DNA of 64,000 nt, taken from the NCBI RefSeq assembly GCF_015706575.1, contig NW_024037069.1, positions 45,019,553-45,083,552 on the forward strand. The letters run 5' to 3'. The position numbers and the translations under genes are program-made. The notes under the pieces are model-generated. The model saw nothing but the letters and a program-made list of their open reading frames with translations, ran no database searches and had not been told where the DNA came from. The stretch is from Patiria miniata. Its lineage: Eukaryota > Echinodermata > Asteroidea > Valvatida > Asterinidae. This document shows, piece by piece, positions 61,130 through 64,000 of the stretch (positions are counted from its first letter, which is position 1; every line of letters starts with the position of its first letter).

Positions 61130-61200
61130 TTCCACATGTCGTTTCGCGGGCCGGGGAAGAACTTTGACCAGAGTTTGTTTTGATGCAGCGCCCTCTAGCT
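61117..61200 (-). promoter_or_regulatory. PRKDC start-proximal region with YY1-like and CTCF-like words
   Basis: On the minus strand the start codon lies in AAATGGCGGC, a YY1-type motif often found at housekeeping-gene starts, followed by a GC-rich stretch (GGCCGCC). About 60 bp upstream is AGAGGGCGCTG, matching the right half of the CTCF motif; the left half is offset by one base. There is no TATA box. The transcription start is not resolvable from sequence, and function is inferred. Confidence 0.4.
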
Positions 61201-61289
61201 GGCGTTGGAATTGAAAGGGGCGGGGCTGGACCAGGAGGGGGGTAAGGAGGCTATACCAGAAACGGAGCACTCGTTGCCTGGATCACTAA

Positions 61290-63584
61290 CCCATTCTATC
61301 AAACACTCATATAAAACGTGGTATAATTTATTTCATTTAGAAATCATTAATTTAAATTGGTTTAGGCCGAGTAAAAAAACATGTAGTTTCTCATCCACCT
61401 TTTTCTTAAAAAGAGAGGCTAGTGGGTTTTTTCCTTCTTTTTTTTCCCAAGATGGCAGATTTGCCAAGATGGTGCATGCATTCTTTATGTTCTTAAAGGG
61501 AAAATACAACATTTGCAAACATCAAAAAATAAAACTACCAAATCATTTTGAAATACCTTGCTGGACAGTTAGTGAATGACAGTGTAAAGCATCCTGTAAA
61601 ATCATGGCACCTGGTATACTGTCATTTTCAAGAAAAGTGGTATTTTTGTATCAATTTCCAACGCTGATCAGCCGATCAGCGTTGGAAAAAAATGGCTTTT
61701 TTTCAAATACTGGCCCCAATTGACAATCGCACTTGTTTGCAATCGATTACAAACCTATGAACGGGTACGAGCCAGCTAGACTGGTTCCCTGACCTTACAA
61801 TTCCCCAATGTATGTAAACTGCTCTGTTTCTTCGTATATGGAGTCAGGGAACCAGACTACAGGAAAATGATTGTTTTTCTTGGTTTTTATAGCATTTTCG
61901 AACCCAAAACTTCAAAAAAGTCAGTGTAACTATATTTGCTATATATTTCCAACCCCCCAATTCCATCCATTTCTGAAAATTACAGCAAAAGCAAATGATG
62001 TATATTCCCTTTAACTGTTTTGCTGATACCGATTTGTGCCCCAAGCAGCCATTACCCTTTCTACACAGCTAAACGAGGCAGCCGGAAAAAGGAAGTAAGC
62101 AGGAACAAGAAACTGGTGTATTTTTTTTACTTGGCCTTATTTTGGTACACAGTAGTGGATCTACGTGGGGAGATTAGGGGTCTCCCCCCCCCAAACAAAA
62201 CCACTCTACCGTGCCGCAACAATTAATATTTTTCAAACCATAGTGAATGCCTCAAAGAACACCCCCCCCCCCAACTTTTATTTAATTTACTGGAGGTAAA
62301 TGACAAAAGAAAACAAACAGAATTCATTTCAAATGTTCAATCTTGAAGATACATTGTACTTTATTTATGGACACTGGTGTAAGGATTTTGTCTCATCCTT
62401 AAAACACAGAATTTTGTACATATGACACAAACATTTTTCAAAGTGAAAAAGTTATTTGAGCAAGCAGTGCATCAGTAGAAATTGCTTGCACATTGCTGTA
62501 GTACAAATGAGGAATTCTTTTAAATCTCTTTAAAGAGGGGACAAGTTAGGCTCTTTTTTTTTTTTACTTCTTATTTGCTTTGTTCAGTGTTTTTGCTTTT
62601 ACTCTAAATTATCATATCATCTGTGTATGTATAAAGTATGACACACTAACATACATTGAACACTCATGTCTTGAGCATGTTGCCCCAACTGTAGCAATGG
62701 CCCTGACTATAGTTGGGACAGTCCCAACTGTAGTTGAAGCAGTCCTAACTATAGCTGGGACGATCCCAACTTCAGTTGGGACCATACTATACTTGGAGTG
62801 TAACAACTAACAAGTAATATGTAAACCTAACCATGTGCCATGATATTGTTGCGCTTATGAAGATCCAGGTGAACTAATCGACGACAAAAATTAGAACGAG
62901 TCTAAAAACTGTTCGAGTACGAGATTAATTACCTTAATTGATAAAATAAAACAACATGCTATGATGTACTTGTTCTACATTACCCCCGAGGACAGACACA
63001 CAAAGGGAGAACAACAGATCCTTTCAGTCCTCGGGAGTTGGGTCTTTTGTTCAAAACGGTCCTCTGTAGTACGTTTGTGTAGGGACAAAGGAAAACACAA
63101 AGCATTGTCCCGGGGAGTATAGTAAAACAACAGTGCGTGTTCAAGCTGATATATTGGTTCATCTTCTCTTTCAGGTGGCCTTACAAAACAATGCATCCGC
63201 TTGTCGTACGCAAAGAATTAACAACGCTGCAGACTTGACCTCAGGTCATAAAACAGCATCACACAACAGTAAAAGATTTGTCTTTGGACTCTGTACATCA
63301 ACGATAGAGGGCGCTTTGTACCACTTCAGAGAGCCCAGTGGGAGGGAACATCATGCGCCCATACTGGTTCATAAATGTATGGCTTGAAGTACGCAGAACA
63401 TTATTCTGAATGTGCAGGAAGCCATGAACCCATAGCATCTTTGCCTGAGTGTCAGGCATTGTCAGCAATGCGTTCAAATGTCTCTCCCAGTGGTCCCCCC
63501 AACTCTCCCTTCATAACCGTTGAGGGGGTACTTGTGCACGGAGCCCATAGACTTTTCCTTGGCTTTTTTTTCGTTCAAGGATGT
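61290..63584. other. Intergenic region between MRPL12 end and PRKDC start
   Basis: About 2.3 kb of AT-rich sequence with C- and T-runs, a palindrome at 61655, degenerate CCCAACTnTAGTTGGGAC motifs at 62690-62785, and repeat R8 at 63345-63560. No coding exon recognised. Confidence 0.6.
61655..61688. other. 34-bp near-perfect palindrome
   Basis: TTTCCAACGCTGATC, spacer AGCC, GATCAGCGTTGGAAA: 15-bp perfect arms. Lies about 525 bp upstream of the PRKDC ATG. A second stem (ACTGGTTCCCTGAC / GTCAGGGAACCAG) spans about 61769-61858. Confidence 0.85.
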
Positions 63585-63701
63585 CTATTCAATTTCACAG
63601 CTTCCTCCTGCCTCCTCTATCTGCTTCTTAATGTCCTCTGCTTCTGTCTTGCTGACGTCTGCCTTCACAGTCTGAGGTGCAGACTCCACAAACTTCTTGG
63701 C
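63585..63701 (-). CDS. MRPL12: Mitochondrial ribosomal protein L7/L12 homologue, last coding exon (38 codons plus stop)
   Basis: Minus strand, acceptor ATGTTTGATTAG then [20 protein letters not shown] and [13 protein letters not shown], stop TAG. This is the C-terminal end of the L7/L12 globular domain (family pattern: KxxVExxPxxxKxxxxKxEAExIKxxxExAG), the part of the ribosomal stalk that contacts translation factors. In animals this copy is the nuclear-encoded mitochondrial protein. The rest of the gene lies right of the window. It runs the same direction as PRKDC, about 2.5 kb upstream of it. Confidence 0.85.
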   Translation of the reverse strand, partial: AKKFVESAPQTVKADVSKTEAEDIKKQIEEAGGSCEIE

Positions 63702-63814
63702 CTAATCAAACATAAACAAATACACATGTATGTACATTCAATATTGGCATTCACTAGTGTACTTTATTAACACTGTTTACTCAGTGTTGTCACAAGTGTT
63801 TGTTTTTTTAAATC

Positions 63815-63960
63815 ACAAAATGCTCAGGTGGGACTCGAACCCACGACTTCCTGCTTACTAGTGCAGACATCTTACTACTCAACCACAGAGCTTGCCAGGG
63901 TCAGCTGGCTGGTTCGAATAATACAAAGCAGCGGGTACCGCAACCAAACTATTGAATTTA
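63815..63960 (-). mobile_element. tRNA-derived SINE family 3, minus copy
   Basis: Reverse GTGGGACTCGAACCCACGAC, CCTGCTTACTAGTGCAGACA, AGAGCTTGCCAGGGTCAGC. Confidence 0.75.
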
Positions 63961-64000
63961 AATCACCCCGATGAAATTTCATCTTTCAAACACCTAAGTT

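Noticed and set aside
61130..61270. Upstream extension of the PRKDC reading frame to a Met at 61270
   Set aside because: The frame is open by chance in the GC-rich leader; the internal ATG has the better context and the extension has no family similarity.

Overview
This is nuclear DNA from a multicellular animal, most likely a marine invertebrate deuterostome; an echinoderm such as a sea star is my best guess, and amphioxus is not excluded. Reasons: about 60 short exons with GT-AG introns, a DNA-PKcs protein clearly alignable to the vertebrate one, a TRIM/RBCC gene of the type expanded in echinoderms and amphioxus, TTAGGG-type repeats, several tRNA-derived SINE families and many MITEs.

Almost the whole window is one minus-strand gene, PRKDC (DNA-PK catalytic subunit). 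The start codon is at 61129 and the gene runs off the left edge. I can place 61 coding exons. All splice phases agree and the lengths add up to 8754 nt, an uninterrupted 2918 codons, ending at the point equivalent to roughly residue 2900 of the 4128-residue human protein. The window therefore holds the N-terminal HEAT-repeat arm, the circular cradle, the PQR region and the ABCDE autophosphorylation cluster. The FAT and kinase domains lie beyond position 1. To the right, about 2.5 kb upstream, is the last exon of a co-directional gene for the mitochondrial ribosomal protein L7/L12 homologue (MRPL12). Nested on the opposite strand inside the largest PRKDC intron (44547-49452) is a RING/B-box/coiled-coil (TRIM-like) gene whose coding sequence is a single exon.

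The most unusual feature is a set of five tandem arrays, each containing a PRKDC splice site together with the exon sequence next to it. Three amplify a 5' splice site plus the 3' part of the exon: 40435-41986 (80-bp unit, 19 donors), 17608-19455 (77-bp unit, 24 donors) and 42560-42965 (98-bp unit, 4 donors). Two amplify a 3' splice site plus the 5' part of the exon: 20331-22120 (90-bp unit, 20 acceptors) and about 9706-10073 (137-bp unit, 3 copies). In every case the copy joined to the full exon keeps the gene in frame and the extra copies lead to early stops, so the spliceosome must choose one site among many near-identical ones. They resemble the 'mirage' minisatellites I recall being described at exon-intron boundaries in amphioxus genes.

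The remaining intron space is filled with MITE-like elements (several TIR families, two with TTAA flanks), foldback elements, three tRNA-derived SINE families, a (CCCCA)n block, a 145-bp tandem repeat rich in nuclear-receptor half sites, and unremarkable AT-rich sequence.
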